Positions 44,401 to 53,496 of a stretch of DNA of 64,000 nucleotides are shown here, one piece after another. The number at the start of each line of letters is the position of its first letter. The first letter of the stretch is position 1. Under the pieces are notes generated by a model that was given only the letters and a program-made list of their open reading frames with translations, was not told where the DNA came from and searched no databases. Source of the stretch: JAEUJZ01 sp964460115 (lineage in GTDB: Bacteria > Myxococcota_A > Polyangia > Palsa-1104 > JAEUJZ01); the NCBI GenBank assembly GCA_964460115.1, contig CAYWPR010000006.1, positions 62,001-126,000 of the forward strand, given 5' to 3'. A program made the position numbers and the translations under genes.

Positions 44401-45466
44401 CGACAGCGAACCGCGGGGCGCCACGGTGACGCTAACGGCCATCGACAATGACTACCATTTGCTAAGCACCTCGTCGCGTAGCCTGGGACGCACGCCGCTG
44501 CGCCAAAGCAATTTGCCGCCGGGTTCTTATCTGCTGACGATCGTCGCCCCAAGTCGAATGGAGGTAAAATATCCGCTTTATCTGGGGCGCGGTGAGTCGC
44601 TGCCCCTGCGAGTGACGCTGCCGAGCAGCGACCAGGTTCCTTCGGGCTTTGTCTACATCCCGGCCGGACGATTCTTTTTCGGCTCGGATGCAGACGAAGA
44701 AATGCGCAGCGGATTTTTCAATCACGTGCCTATGCACGAGGTGTCTACAGGCGCATTTTTGATTGCGCAGCACGAGACCACATTTGCCGACTGGCTGCTC
44801 TACTTGCGGGCGCTGTCACCCGCCGAACGCCAAGGCCGGCTATTGCCCGCCGGAGAGGCCGGCATGGCCACCTGGCTAAGCTTGCAGTTACTTCCCGATG
44901 ATAAATTTGAGCTGACGATGCAGCGCGCCTCGCAGACCTATCACGCCAAAGAGGGCGAGCGCATTGTCTATCCCGGTCGCAAACAGCGGCAAGCGCAAGA
45001 CTGGCTGCGCATGCCGGTGGCCGGAATCTCCAGCGAGGATGCGCTTTCTTATGTCGATTGGCTGAATCGTTCGGGCCGATTGTCGGGGGCGCGGCTTTGC
45101 ACAGAGCAGGAATGGGAACGGGCGGCCCGCGGCGCCGACGGAAGAATCTTTCCGCAGGGCAGCGTGCTGCAGCCAGACGATGCCAACTATGACCGTACCT
45201 ACGATCAGCGCCCGCTTGACATGGGCTTAGATGAAGTGGGTTCACACCCGGCGTCACGCAGTTTGTTTGGCATTGATGACATGGTCGGCAACGCTTTTGA
45301 GTGGGTCGTAAATAGCGTTTCGCAGCACAAGTTCGCCCTGCGCGGCGGCGCTTATTACTACACCGCCCGAACCGCACGCAGCGACAACCGGCACGAGCCG
45401 GAACCCAGCATGCGCAATCCCACCGCCGGAATACGGATTTGCGCTGACGTCAAACCCCAGCTGTAG
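41423..45466 (+). CDS. Ser/Thr kinase-nSTAND ATPase-FGE-like fusion (copy 2)
   Basis: 1347 residues and the same domain order as the protein at 21207-25244. Kinase: GSGAMGQV loop, VAIK, HRDIKPAN, DFGLAK, then about 120 residues before VGSPLYIAPE. ATPase: NPYRGLQSFEQQH, Walker A GNSGVGKTS, Walker B ILLFIDQMEEL. One transmembrane helix (about residue 835, ALVSSVPLLLFLIYAVS), helical and PEGA-like regions, then an FGE-like domain (IAQHETTFADW, EWERAARGADG, DDMVGNAFEW, AGIRICAD). The enlarged activation segment differs in sequence from copy 1. The start has a weak ribosome binding site. It converges with a membrane protein gene 43 nt downstream. Confidence 0.88.
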   Translation: MPGRATFTPPEQLEEYRILRALGSGAMGQVYLAHDTLLDRSVAIKFIANLDMEQISASEMVERFFTEARAIARLQHPNVVLVYRVGEWQTRPYLVSEFVRGQSLDQIHKPLDWQRVHRIAIGLSRGLAAAHRRNVLHRDIKPANCMLTPGGEVKLLDFGLAKLMDITQVMSGPTAAFSEAAPPQEMPRDTQLDMLVPSEELPGEPASELIDTPSGKNVLADTITAGLKRPILATARSFPQFSTSAPAETPTNLALGKTLIGQSQSVSSKNTSVRGLTQYGDVVGSPLYIAPEIWRGEPATRRADIYSLGTLLYELCAGVAPYEGLTLAELPLRVQENEVPPLAEAAPGADPRFCAIVDRCLRRNPAARYESGDALRAALEQLSGGALAVSVPAGNPYRGLQSFEQQHRGLFYGRAAEVGAIIDHLRSESMVLVAGNSGVGKTSLCKAGVLVQIEAGALGAVQVVPWLPGRRPLAALAIALAAALGWDEAMLRHQLVQDPQQIGREICQRNRQSPSPQRILLFIDQMEELVTQGDAAETAQASEALAALLGYNREVCLLGTVRGDFLSRLVTLPGIGPEMARGLYLLGSLSPDGLREAITQPALTLGYAFESAAMVESLVTAAGQSEGGLPLLQFTLAALWEARDPERRIIPAAALQALGGVAGALARHADMVYERLPPRQQLAARRLLGQLITMEGSRTIKRHDELLGRSAEKEATAAALEALVAGRILSVRSDEAGAGSAYELAHEALLTGWGTLRVFLAEDAQLRALHQRLAQAAGEWERLGRGPDLLWKERQLAEAAAMADVEAEEMLAPREAAFLQASRRAQRMRRFGLWALVSSVPLLLFLIYAVSSLRARQTLFETIDRKTAEAVSELALARDLKQRMLSTRQAALRLFDARQFEEAEKLWAQVVVLDTDTRQRYRVAIRTAEAAFLLDTHQEQQRRLIASMLFDRALLSEHDHRLPRRDDLYQRMVLYDPDGTFQRQWEAPATLAIDSEPRGATVTLTAIDNDYHLLSTSSRSLGRTPLRQSNLPPGSYLLTIVAPSRMEVKYPLYLGRGESLPLRVTLPSSDQVPSGFVYIPAGRFFFGSDADEEMRSGFFNHVPMHEVSTGAFLIAQHETTFADWLLYLRALSPAERQGRLLPAGEAGMATWLSLQLLPDDKFELTMQRASQTYHAKEGERIVYPGRKQRQAQDWLRMPVAGISSEDALSYVDWLNRSGRLSGARLCTEQEWERAARGADGRIFPQGSVLQPDDANYDRTYDQRPLDMGLDEVGSHPASRSLFGIDDMVGNAFEWVVNSVSQHKFALRGGAYYYTARTARSDNRHEPEPSMRNPTAGIRICADVKPQL

Positions 45467-45509
45467 CTAGCGCTGACAACTGCAATGCCCATCTGCGCCG
45501 CGGCTTTGC

Positions 45510-46259
45510 TTAATAGCCGTCGCGGCGCAAAGTAATTTCTTGCAGAATATCGGCCAAGCCGTAGCTGGCGGTAAGCAGCGTCGCAAAGCTTGTGATGCTG
45601 GCGTAAACCTGTGCCGGCTCGATGCTTAGAATCAAAAGAGCGCCCGGTCCCCACATAAAAACCAACCAGGCCAAAGTCTCGCCGAGGGCGGCCAGTTCAC
45701 TGCCGACGTGTACAAGCAGGGCCAAAAGCAGCACGGGAATTGGCAAAAGCAGATAGATGGCAATAAAGCGCGCCGCCGGATCCGTGGGCGCGGTCAGCAT
45801 GGACCAGGTCTTTTGAATGACAAGCTGCTGCGAAAGTGGCCAAAAATAAAGCCCGGCAATTAACGCGACTGCCGCCATTCCGACGCTGCGCGGCGTCTGC
45901 GCCCAAGCCATGTGCGAACGTACGATCAGCGCCGCACTTAGCAGCGCCGCCATGGCGCCTATGCTCAAGCGCAAGGCTACCGAGACGGGCATGCCGCCAA
46001 TCGCGAGCCAAACCCCAAGTGCCAAAATGCCAAACGCGCTGCGAAACACAGAAGGCACGGGAAGTAGCGCCGCGACACCAAGTACCAATCCCGCCTCTCC
46101 CAAATACCACAGTCGTACAAATTCCATTCCGCGCTGCGTACTTAGCAGTTGCCACGGAAATACGGCGCCGCGTGGCAGCGCAAACACCAGCAGCAGCAAG
46201 ACGGCGGCAATACCCGTTGCTAGACGTATGCGCTGTGGGAACTGCGGAAAGTCGGGCAC
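45510..46259 (-). CDS. multi-spanning membrane protein, unknown function
   Basis: 249 residues with about seven hydrophobic helices and short loops; charged residues are few. No motif is recognised. It starts 84 nt downstream of the 1428-residue lipoprotein gene on the same strand and may be the last member of that run. An inner-membrane location is expected. Confidence 0.65.
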   Translation of the reverse strand: MPDFPQFPQRIRLATGIAAVLLLLVFALPRGAVFPWQLLSTQRGMEFVRLWYLGEAGLVLGVAALLPVPSVFRSAFGILALGVWLAIGGMPVSVALRLSIGAMAALLSAALIVRSHMAWAQTPRSVGMAAVALIAGLYFWPLSQQLVIQKTWSMLTAPTDPAARFIAIYLLLPIPVLLLALLVHVGSELAALGETLAWLVFMWGPGALLILSIEPAQVYASITSFATLLTASYGLADILQEITLRRDGY

Positions 46260-46343
46260 GGCTAAACGTCTAGCGTATCACCAAGTCCTTTCCAAAGTCG
46301 ATCTCGACCGCCGCTTTCGAGGGCCGGTTTCGCGCTAGCGTGG

Positions 46344-49300
46344 TCAGCGCAACAAAAAGATTGGATCGAGGGAGCCGCCCACAAATCGCAACACTTGGCC
46401 GCGCAGTCCGGCAATCGAACCATCTCGCCCTTCATCCACCACAAAAATCGCCCCCGAAGGAGCCATGGTCGCCGAGCGCAACCCCTGGGCCGGTTGACCG
46501 GACGTACTATCCACTGGGCTAGATTGGGCCGCCACTTGATAGGGCGGCAGGCTGCCCCAGATTCGAAAATTGATCGAATAGCCCTCGGGCGGAATGGACC
46601 AAACCGCCGGATTGTAAATTCCCGAAATGCACGGCTTTCCAGGCGGCTGCGGCTGTCCGGCCGGAGCACAGTCGCTATAAGGTTGCGCCAGATCCAAAAG
46701 GACGCGCGGGACACGCAAGACGATGTTGCCGTATGGATTCTCGTAATGAATTCGACGAACTCCCAGGCTTTCTGTGTGATCGCCGGGGAAACGGCAAATT
46801 TTGTCGGGTTTGCTTTGCGGATTGTAACAACTCTGCACCGCCGCCGTATCCGGATAATCCTCGTCGGAGCTACCGCTTAAAATGCACTGATTGCGATCGC
46901 TTCCAAGCGGCAGACTGGCCAAAAGCTCATATTCGCTGCTTAGCCAAGGATCGTCCTTTTTGGGCGGCAGAAATTTATCGCCATGCACCACCTTGATGCT
47001 GGGCGCCGAGGCCGGCAATTGCACCTGGTCTACATTGCGCACGCTCTGGCAGCTTGGCGTCGCCACCGCTTCCGCGCTGGCCGCTATGCGATGGGAAATC
47101 CACTGCTCATAGCTTGGACAACGCTGCGCATCGTTATCGGGCAGGCTGTCGCGCGGCCCCAGTCGCAAACGCGGTTCCAAAAGGCGGCCGGCCGCATAAG
47201 ATCGATCTCCCGGCGGCGGCCGACGGCAGATGCCGTCCTTATCGCGCTGAACCAGGATGTTTGTGCCTGAATGATCTCCGCGCGCGACAAAGGAATCGCC
47301 GGCGTGTACCTCATAGGAAGACAAGTCAGGAAAGCAGGCTCTTAGCAAAGCATTGGCGGCGTCCTCGCCCATCGGCTGCCAGGTATCGCCGTTGCCGATG
47401 TGCTGCGGAGTATCCGGATGAATCAGCGGTGCGCGTACGCAACGGGCACCGATGGGTTTTTTGGGATTCTCGGGCATCCAGATGGCTTTTTCATCGGTTT
47501 CATAACGGGAATGGGCGCAGACGAAACCGTCGCCGCAGTCCAGATTGCGCTGACATTCGCGAATGCAGCCCATCTCCAGATTGCCGCCCTTTTGTTTGCC
47601 GGTCACTCGGCAGACAAGTTGCGGGGGCGGCTTTTGTACATCCACGGCACGGCCGGGCAACAAAATGGCCCCTGTACAAGCGGCGCTCGAGCCCGCTTGG
47701 CTGCAGGACTGCCGTTCAAGCTCAAATTCCGGCTCGGGAATTTCATCCAAAATTAGACGATCGCTGATGTCCCCGGTCGGCGTCATGACTTGCTGCTCGG
47801 CGCGCATGATGCGATAGCGGCGCAGCCAACTGGCTGCCCATACCGTATCGCTCCCTTTGTCGACCAGAAGTCGCTGCGACAAAGTTCGACACAAACTAGC
47901 CTGCGGATCGGTCAGGCATATACCCGGATTGATTCCTTGGGTTGCCTCGCGGCGGCAGATGCTGCCGTCCAGGCAGTCGGTATCGGCCTGGCAGCCGGTC
48001 AGCCAAAGCTTGTCTCCGGACTCGGTGCCATGGCTGCAGTACAGGCCGTTTAAGTCCTGCAGCGAAGCATAGTGCGGCTGCTTCGCGTCGGTCGTGCCAT
48101 CATTGACGAGCAGTCGACCGGTCGAGCGGTTTAGCCCCGGCAAAAGACCTTCCCAATCAAAGGACCAGAACGAATCGGGCAAAGAAGCGGTATCTATGAA
48201 TTGCACCATCGACACCGGCCGGCCTGTGGGTTCTTTGGCCAAAAAGCCATCAGGGCTTTTTAGCAGGTTGTCATCGACCACGGCATGACTGGCCAGCGCC
48301 ACGTCGCAGACTGGATCGACGGGAAGATAGTAGTACGGAGTCGGTGCCGGCAAAAGCAAACGCGGCCGGCCGGCGGCAATCGCGCCATCGTTCAGCGAGC
48401 CGTAGTAACCGACGGCCGCACCGTTCATTACCGTGCTAAAAATGGGAAGTCCGGATGCATCACTATCGCTGCGCGGTCCGAAAATCGGATTCGTTTCATC
48501 AAAACGCGACGTCGTGCGCCGCACATTGCCCAGCCGATCATTAGGGCTCACCATCAGCGATTGGTAATATGATGGCAGACTTAAGATTTCCGGGCTGGGC
48601 TGAGCCTGTGAACGGGTATACAGAAAGACAACGCGGCGTAAGGCCGCAAAATCAGGAAAACAGGCGCGATAAGACGGCGCCGGACACGCATCAGCAATCT
48701 GAATGCCAGTCATAACCCCGCCTCCGCCGAGGATCCAAGCAAAGTCGCCAAGCCATAGCGCGGTAGACGCCGGAAGCCAGTATGAGAGGGCATTGGGGGC
48801 AAATCGGCAATTGATCGGGTCGCTGACATCGCAGGGACTGCCTAGGTTGCTGTGTACAAATCCGATGTCGCGCGGCAGGCTGCCGTTGGGCAGGGTGATG
48901 CCCGGGCTGACCGCCAGCGGATTGCGCGGGGTCGCTGCCGCGCCTTTCGCTTGCACTGGAAAGCAGCTCAGCCGCCGAGCATTGCTATCATTTAGCTCGT
49001 CCGGCAAAACTCGGGCGATATCTCCGGCATGGGCTTGCAGATAGCGCGGATCGGGGTTCGTCTCGCACTCGATTTCACGGTCCAAATCGATGACGCGCAC
49101 CGAGCTGTCGCGCGCCACGACGTAGGCAAACTGCCCGGCCGGCGTGCGCGGAGAAATGCGGATGGAATCCAGACCGCGCTGGCCGCCGCGCAAACTTTCG
49201 GGCAATACATCAAAATCCAGGCGCAGACGGCGCGGAGTGCCAATCAAGCGGTGTTCATCGGTCACGGCATTGCTGCCGTCAAAATCGACAAAAGTCACAG

Positions 49301-50630
49301 AGTCACCCAGGCTGTCGCTAATCAGCAAGCGTTGCCCGGCCGCTTCCACGGCCAATGAGGCCGGAAAGACCTTTAGGGTTGTACCCCCTCCATCCGGAGG
49401 GGTACCCGGAGGGGGCATCAGTGGCCCCTTCGCATCTGCGCCGCAGTCGGTCGCGCACTGCAGGCTGGCCAGCTCGGACCCGGGAAGAATACGTGCTTGG
49501 CCCGTGATATCAAAACCCACCGCTTCCCAGATGCGGCCCGGCGGGGTGGCTCGATCGCAGCCTTTTTCTGTCGGATCGGTACAGCCCAGGTCCACCGTTG
49601 CCACGATGCCACAGGTCGGATAGGCGACGATGGCCGTACGCCGTTCTTTAGACCACGGGGCGATTTCAACCCACTCGGGGCGAGCATATAACGCGGTGCG
49701 GCGCTGCCCAGCGCTATCCGGCAGCCAGGGAACGATGCGCTCGGGACAAGTCTCGGCAGTGCAGTCGTGGCTTGGACAAGCTTGCCCGTTTTTAAGGGCA
49801 TCCTTTTGATAACAAACTGCCGGCTGCGCGGCCAGCTCCGCGATGGGCTGCAAGCGAACCACCGAAAGGTCGCAGGAGCCGCCGTTGGCCGTCACCGCCC
49901 AGGCATTGGGTGATTCGTGGCGGCCGCTTGGTCCGTTGCGGTCCGCCGGCGGAGAATACGAACGCACGTGTTCGGGCAAAAGACCGACCGGCAAAAAACC
50001 GAAACCGGGTTGACCGCCATGCAGATTTTCAAGCCGGCCGTAGGTTTGCAGCCCCGGCGTCTGAGTCTGGGTATCGGCAACAGCCAACTCACCGCGGGTG
50101 GTATTGGTAATCAGCGCCGAAAGCATGCGCCGCGCACAAATCGGAACCGGCTGACCGCAAGCGGTGTTATCACCTGGGCAGCAGGGATAATTCGGATCTC
50201 GACCGAGGCGCCGCGCGGCTTTGTAGACCGCGGCTAGATAGTCGTTTTCGCGTGCCGCGCGATGATCTTGATCGCATTCGTCAAGCGTCAAGACATTGAC
50301 GGTCGGTGGATTGTTGATGCTGAAATCGACAGTACTTTGGTCGCAGTAAGCGTCCAAATAGGCTTGCGGATCGATGTCGGGGTTGATCTGCGGATTGCAG
50401 CGCGGATTTGTCGAATCAAAACAAGGCAGACAATTCGGAACTTCTAAATCGACGCAGTACAAGGCGACATCGCTGGGCCTGTCGAGGGTGCGAATCGGCG
50501 TCGCAATCGTTGGATTGTTGCAGCCAAGCGCCACCGCCAAAAAGGCCAGACACAAACGCACATCCCTTTTTTTAGACAGCGATGCCGCAGGCTTGAAAGC
50601 GGAAAGGGACGCAGAGGAAGCAACGAACAT
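46344..50630 (-). CDS. giant secreted lipoprotein with beta-propeller segments
   Basis: 1428 residues. A lipobox A-L-G-C lies at about Cys37 after a hydrophobic stretch. The mature part is rich in Cys and Pro; it has propeller-like phrases (RLLISDSLGDSVTFVDFDG, IFVVDEGRDGSIAGL) and EGF/Dickkopf-like Cys clusters (CQADTDCLDGSICR, CQRNLDCGDGFVCA). No enzyme motif is recognised. ATG 50630 lies 2 nt after the stop of the YncE-like lipoprotein gene, so coupling is likely; a GTG 66 nt further in gives a shorter signal peptide and is possible. Probably a surface protein. Confidence 0.75.
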   Translation of the reverse strand: MFVASSASLSAFKPAASLSKKRDVRLCLAFLAVALGCNNPTIATPIRTLDRPSDVALYCVDLEVPNCLPCFDSTNPRCNPQINPDIDPQAYLDAYCDQSTVDFSINNPPTVNVLTLDECDQDHRAARENDYLAAVYKAARRLGRDPNYPCCPGDNTACGQPVPICARRMLSALITNTTRGELAVADTQTQTPGLQTYGRLENLHGGQPGFGFLPVGLLPEHVRSYSPPADRNGPSGRHESPNAWAVTANGGSCDLSVVRLQPIAELAAQPAVCYQKDALKNGQACPSHDCTAETCPERIVPWLPDSAGQRRTALYARPEWVEIAPWSKERRTAIVAYPTCGIVATVDLGCTDPTEKGCDRATPPGRIWEAVGFDITGQARILPGSELASLQCATDCGADAKGPLMPPPGTPPDGGGTTLKVFPASLAVEAAGQRLLISDSLGDSVTFVDFDGSNAVTDEHRLIGTPRRLRLDFDVLPESLRGGQRGLDSIRISPRTPAGQFAYVVARDSSVRVIDLDREIECETNPDPRYLQAHAGDIARVLPDELNDSNARRLSCFPVQAKGAAATPRNPLAVSPGITLPNGSLPRDIGFVHSNLGSPCDVSDPINCRFAPNALSYWLPASTALWLGDFAWILGGGGVMTGIQIADACPAPSYRACFPDFAALRRVVFLYTRSQAQPSPEILSLPSYYQSLMVSPNDRLGNVRRTTSRFDETNPIFGPRSDSDASGLPIFSTVMNGAAVGYYGSLNDGAIAAGRPRLLLPAPTPYYYLPVDPVCDVALASHAVVDDNLLKSPDGFLAKEPTGRPVSMVQFIDTASLPDSFWSFDWEGLLPGLNRSTGRLLVNDGTTDAKQPHYASLQDLNGLYCSHGTESGDKLWLTGCQADTDCLDGSICRREATQGINPGICLTDPQASLCRTLSQRLLVDKGSDTVWAASWLRRYRIMRAEQQVMTPTGDISDRLILDEIPEPEFELERQSCSQAGSSAACTGAILLPGRAVDVQKPPPQLVCRVTGKQKGGNLEMGCIRECQRNLDCGDGFVCAHSRYETDEKAIWMPENPKKPIGARCVRAPLIHPDTPQHIGNGDTWQPMGEDAANALLRACFPDLSSYEVHAGDSFVARGDHSGTNILVQRDKDGICRRPPPGDRSYAAGRLLEPRLRLGPRDSLPDNDAQRCPSYEQWISHRIAASAEAVATPSCQSVRNVDQVQLPASAPSIKVVHGDKFLPPKKDDPWLSSEYELLASLPLGSDRNQCILSGSSDEDYPDTAAVQSCYNPQSKPDKICRFPGDHTESLGVRRIHYENPYGNIVLRVPRVLLDLAQPYSDCAPAGQPQPPGKPCISGIYNPAVWSIPPEGYSINFRIWGSLPPYQVAAQSSPVDSTSGQPAQGLRSATMAPSGAIFVVDEGRDGSIAGLRGQVLRFVGGSLDPIFLLR

Positions 50631-50632
50631 CT

Positions 50633-52573
50633 CTATTGTACCTGCTTAGGAAGCGGGAACCCGATGCGCGATATCACGCGCCGAAAGCTGGGGCTGCGCG
50701 GATCTATATCCAGAACGGCGATAGAATTGTCGTACAGGGCGCTGATGTAGGCACGCGGTCCAAGCGCTGGATCTTGTCCGAAGGGACGCAGCCGTAGGTC
50801 GGTCTTTGGACCCGCAGGCGGACAGGTAACGCCAGCGGTCTTGGCGTCTGCATCAGAGACATAGGGATCGACACAAGGATCCATATCCGTACCGCCATTG
50901 GCCTGCCCAAAATTCAGAGCAATGTCCCCCGGGCTGCGCCCAATCGAGATGATGTCGAGCAAATCGCCGCTGTCTCCGTCAATCTCAGCCACCTGGCCCG
51001 AAAGGTTGCAAGTGACGTAAAGCCGGGTCGTACGAATAGTGCTGCTCATAAAGCTACGCGGTATAAGCGCCCGCGCCACATGCAGCGGCCCCAGGCACAG
51101 ATTGACCACACCTTGCACTTGGTTGACCGGAATGCCGCTGCGCAGGCTGGTATCGAGCATGGCCAGCGCCGGCGGTGACCTTAAAGCAATAAAGGCCCGA
51201 TTGCCGCCCGGCTCAAAAACAATGTCGCGTATATCGTCATTGGGCAGCGAAAACTGGTTGTTGATGCTGAGGCCAAGCCCCGGTACCACGCGCGGTCCGG
51301 CCGCAGTGGCCAAGCGAAATGAAGCGATGGCGCCGGTCATCCGCGACACGACATACCACGGCTGACTCAAATCGCCCGGCAGTCTAGGAGCCAGTGCATA
51401 GGCGCCGCGCCGTCCAGCACTGTCACCAGGGGGCAAAGGCAGCGCGCTGACGTCTTGCAGAACCGGCGGCTCGGGCAAGGTGGGACTTTTGCCAAGGTTA
51501 TAGGCCGATACCTGGCCCGAAGCCAGGTGACTGGCGACTAGATATTGATAAAACTCGCCGCTTTTACAGGGCGGATTTTGGCCGCGCGCATGCGAAACGC
51601 CAGGCTCTACACAGCCGCGGTCGATGCGCAGCTCCAGCGGCTCGGGCGGAACCGTATAACGCGGGCGGCTGCCGGCATTGGGATCATCGGGATCGATAAG
51701 CACTGAATCGGCGGTTTGCTGCACAACATTGGCGACGCCGCACAGATGCAAATTGTAGGGTTGCCCGGGTTCATGGGGCGCAAACGGCTGCGCGTCCCCG
51801 CCGCAATCCATGTGCACTGCCGGGCTGTCTTTGCCGGTGCGTCCGATGGAAAGCGGCCGAGTGGCATCTATAAAAGTAATCGACGGGTCGCCGCGCACGG
51901 TCAAATACAGCCCGCGGTGCAAAGGTGCGTTTCCTGCCGTCGTCCAGTCCGGCGGATCTTCGGCAAGAATGCGCATATCTTCGGGTTCATTGCCGATCAT
52001 GACCGTCTGGTCGGCAAGAATGAAGCGCTGAGATTCGCAATTGACGATGTTGGGATCGTCTAGATCCCACTCGCAATAGCAGCGATCGAAGTCGGCAGGC
52101 GGCCGCCCGGTGACGGCTTCGACGAGCTCCATGCTTTGCAGGTTGGCGGTCGGTCCCAGGGCCGCGCCAGAAGCGCTGCACAAAGCGTCTCCGCATTCAT
52201 TTTTTCCCTGCACATCGGAAGCATCGATGGGATCGTGGCGATATTTACGAAAGCACTGCGTCGCGCGCTCGTGACGCAAAAGGTCCACAGTGACAACAGT
52301 GGCGCCGCGAAAACTGGTATCGCTATTATGGTTGGCGACATACAGAATATCGCCCAAGGGATCTAGGGCGACACTGCTTGGAAAAAAGAAGCAATGGGTC
52401 GGCGGTGCAGATCGGTCGTCGCCGGCTTGCCAGTCGCGACAGGCCGGCGCCAGCGGCGTCGGCGTTGTGCATGCCGATGCCCAAAGCATAAGACCGCTAA
52501 CAAGAAAGCGCGCGCGCCCAATTGCCGGCGCCAAGCGCGCTAGGCGGCATACTTTATGGAGAGGCTTCTTCAA
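50633..52573 (-). CDS. YncE-like beta-propeller lipoprotein
   Basis: 646 residues from TTG 52573. A basic leader and hydrophobic segment end in W-A-S-A-C, a lipobox. The mature protein has repeated propeller phrases such as SVALDPLGDILYVANHNSD and a YISALYDNSIAVLDID C-terminus, like YncE/YVTN repeats, plus several Cys residues. It overlaps the zinc-ribbon gene by 20 nt and its own stop is 2 nt before the giant lipoprotein gene. Start choice is uncertain because no ribosome binding site is visible; an in-frame TTG lies about 13 codons further in. Confidence 0.75.
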   Translation of the reverse strand: MKKPLHKVCRLARLAPAIGRARFLVSGLMLWASACTTPTPLAPACRDWQAGDDRSAPPTHCFFFPSSVALDPLGDILYVANHNSDTSFRGATVVTVDLLRHERATQCFRKYRHDPIDASDVQGKNECGDALCSASGAALGPTANLQSMELVEAVTGRPPADFDRCYCEWDLDDPNIVNCESQRFILADQTVMIGNEPEDMRILAEDPPDWTTAGNAPLHRGLYLTVRGDPSITFIDATRPLSIGRTGKDSPAVHMDCGGDAQPFAPHEPGQPYNLHLCGVANVVQQTADSVLIDPDDPNAGSRPRYTVPPEPLELRIDRGCVEPGVSHARGQNPPCKSGEFYQYLVASHLASGQVSAYNLGKSPTLPEPPVLQDVSALPLPPGDSAGRRGAYALAPRLPGDLSQPWYVVSRMTGAIASFRLATAAGPRVVPGLGLSINNQFSLPNDDIRDIVFEPGGNRAFIALRSPPALAMLDTSLRSGIPVNQVQGVVNLCLGPLHVARALIPRSFMSSTIRTTRLYVTCNLSGQVAEIDGDSGDLLDIISIGRSPGDIALNFGQANGGTDMDPCVDPYVSDADAKTAGVTCPPAGPKTDLRLRPFGQDPALGPRAYISALYDNSIAVLDIDPRSPSFRRVISRIGFPLPKQVQ

Positions 52574-53276
52574 GCAGCTTGGCCCAATAGATGATGCGAT
52601 TGCAGTTGGGACATAGCTCGAGCGAGCTGCCTTTTTGCAACACGTTGTAAAGCTGTGGCGGAATGTTCATGTTGCAGCCACGGCAAGTGCCGTCTTTGAC
52701 GGACACAACCGCCATGCCACGCCGCATGCGGATGGTGCCGTACTTGCGCAGCACATCGGGGCGCAGAAGTTTCGCGGTGCCCTCACGCTCTTGGCGCAGC
52801 GCGCTAGCTTGCTCTTTCATTTCCTCTAGTCGCTGCTCTGTGGCTTTCCGCTGCGTTTCTAAAGTTTGGCGTTCAGCGATAAGCACCGCTTCGTGCTCGC
52901 TTATCTTTTCGCGCTGTTGCGAAAGCGCCGCCGCCAGCTTTTGAACTTCTTCGTCGCGCGTATCGATTTGCCGGCGCGTTGCTTCTACTTCACGCTGTGC
53001 GGCATTGGATTCGCGCAGATTCTTGACCTGCGAAAGTTTGGACTTGGCCCGGCTGAGGAGCTGCTCGGCATCGCGCTGCTCATCTTCTTGACTCTTGCGA
53101 AAGCCCTCGGTGTCGATGAGCTCGCTGCGCTCTTTGGCCAGCAGCTTCTCAAGCTCCAGGATGGCGGTTTCGGCTGCCGCGAGCTTCACTGGCAGCTCAT
53201 TCATCGCATTGTCTAGCTCTTGCAGCCGGGCGTCATATCGCTGCAGCTCTTCGAGCAGCTTCAGTTGGTCGCGCAA
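52554..53276 (-). CDS. coiled-coil C4 zinc-ribbon protein (DUF164 family)
   Basis: 240 residues. The first 180 are a long charged coiled coil; the C-terminus has a zinc ribbon with CRGC and CPNC pairs, the zf-RING_7/DUF164 architecture. Such proteins are widespread in bacteria and are thought to bind nucleic acid or protein partners; role not established. TTG 53276 is well supported by GGGAGG 7 nt upstream. The 3' end overlaps the next lipoprotein gene by 20 nt. A tRNA gene lies 28 nt upstream on the same strand. Confidence 0.85.
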   Translation of the reverse strand: MRDQLKLLEELQRYDARLQELDNAMNELPVKLAAAETAILELEKLLAKERSELIDTEGFRKSQEDEQRDAEQLLSRAKSKLSQVKNLRESNAAQREVEATRRQIDTRDEEVQKLAAALSQQREKISEHEAVLIAERQTLETQRKATEQRLEEMKEQASALRQEREGTAKLLRPDVLRKYGTIRMRRGMAVVSVKDGTCRGCNMNIPPQLYNVLQKGSSLELCPNCNRIIYWAKLLEEASP

Positions 53277-53304
53277 GTACTATCCTCCCGTGCTTTTTTG
53301 TGAG

Positions 53305-53378
<74 letters not shown>

Positions 53379-53496
53379 CATTTCGAGCGGGAAACGTAGC
53401 CAAACCTCGCACAAATAGCAAGGCTAGCCGAGAGGAAAACCTGCAAAAAAACTATTTTTTTTAGCCATGTCGTAAAAATAACTAGGCCAGTTCTTT

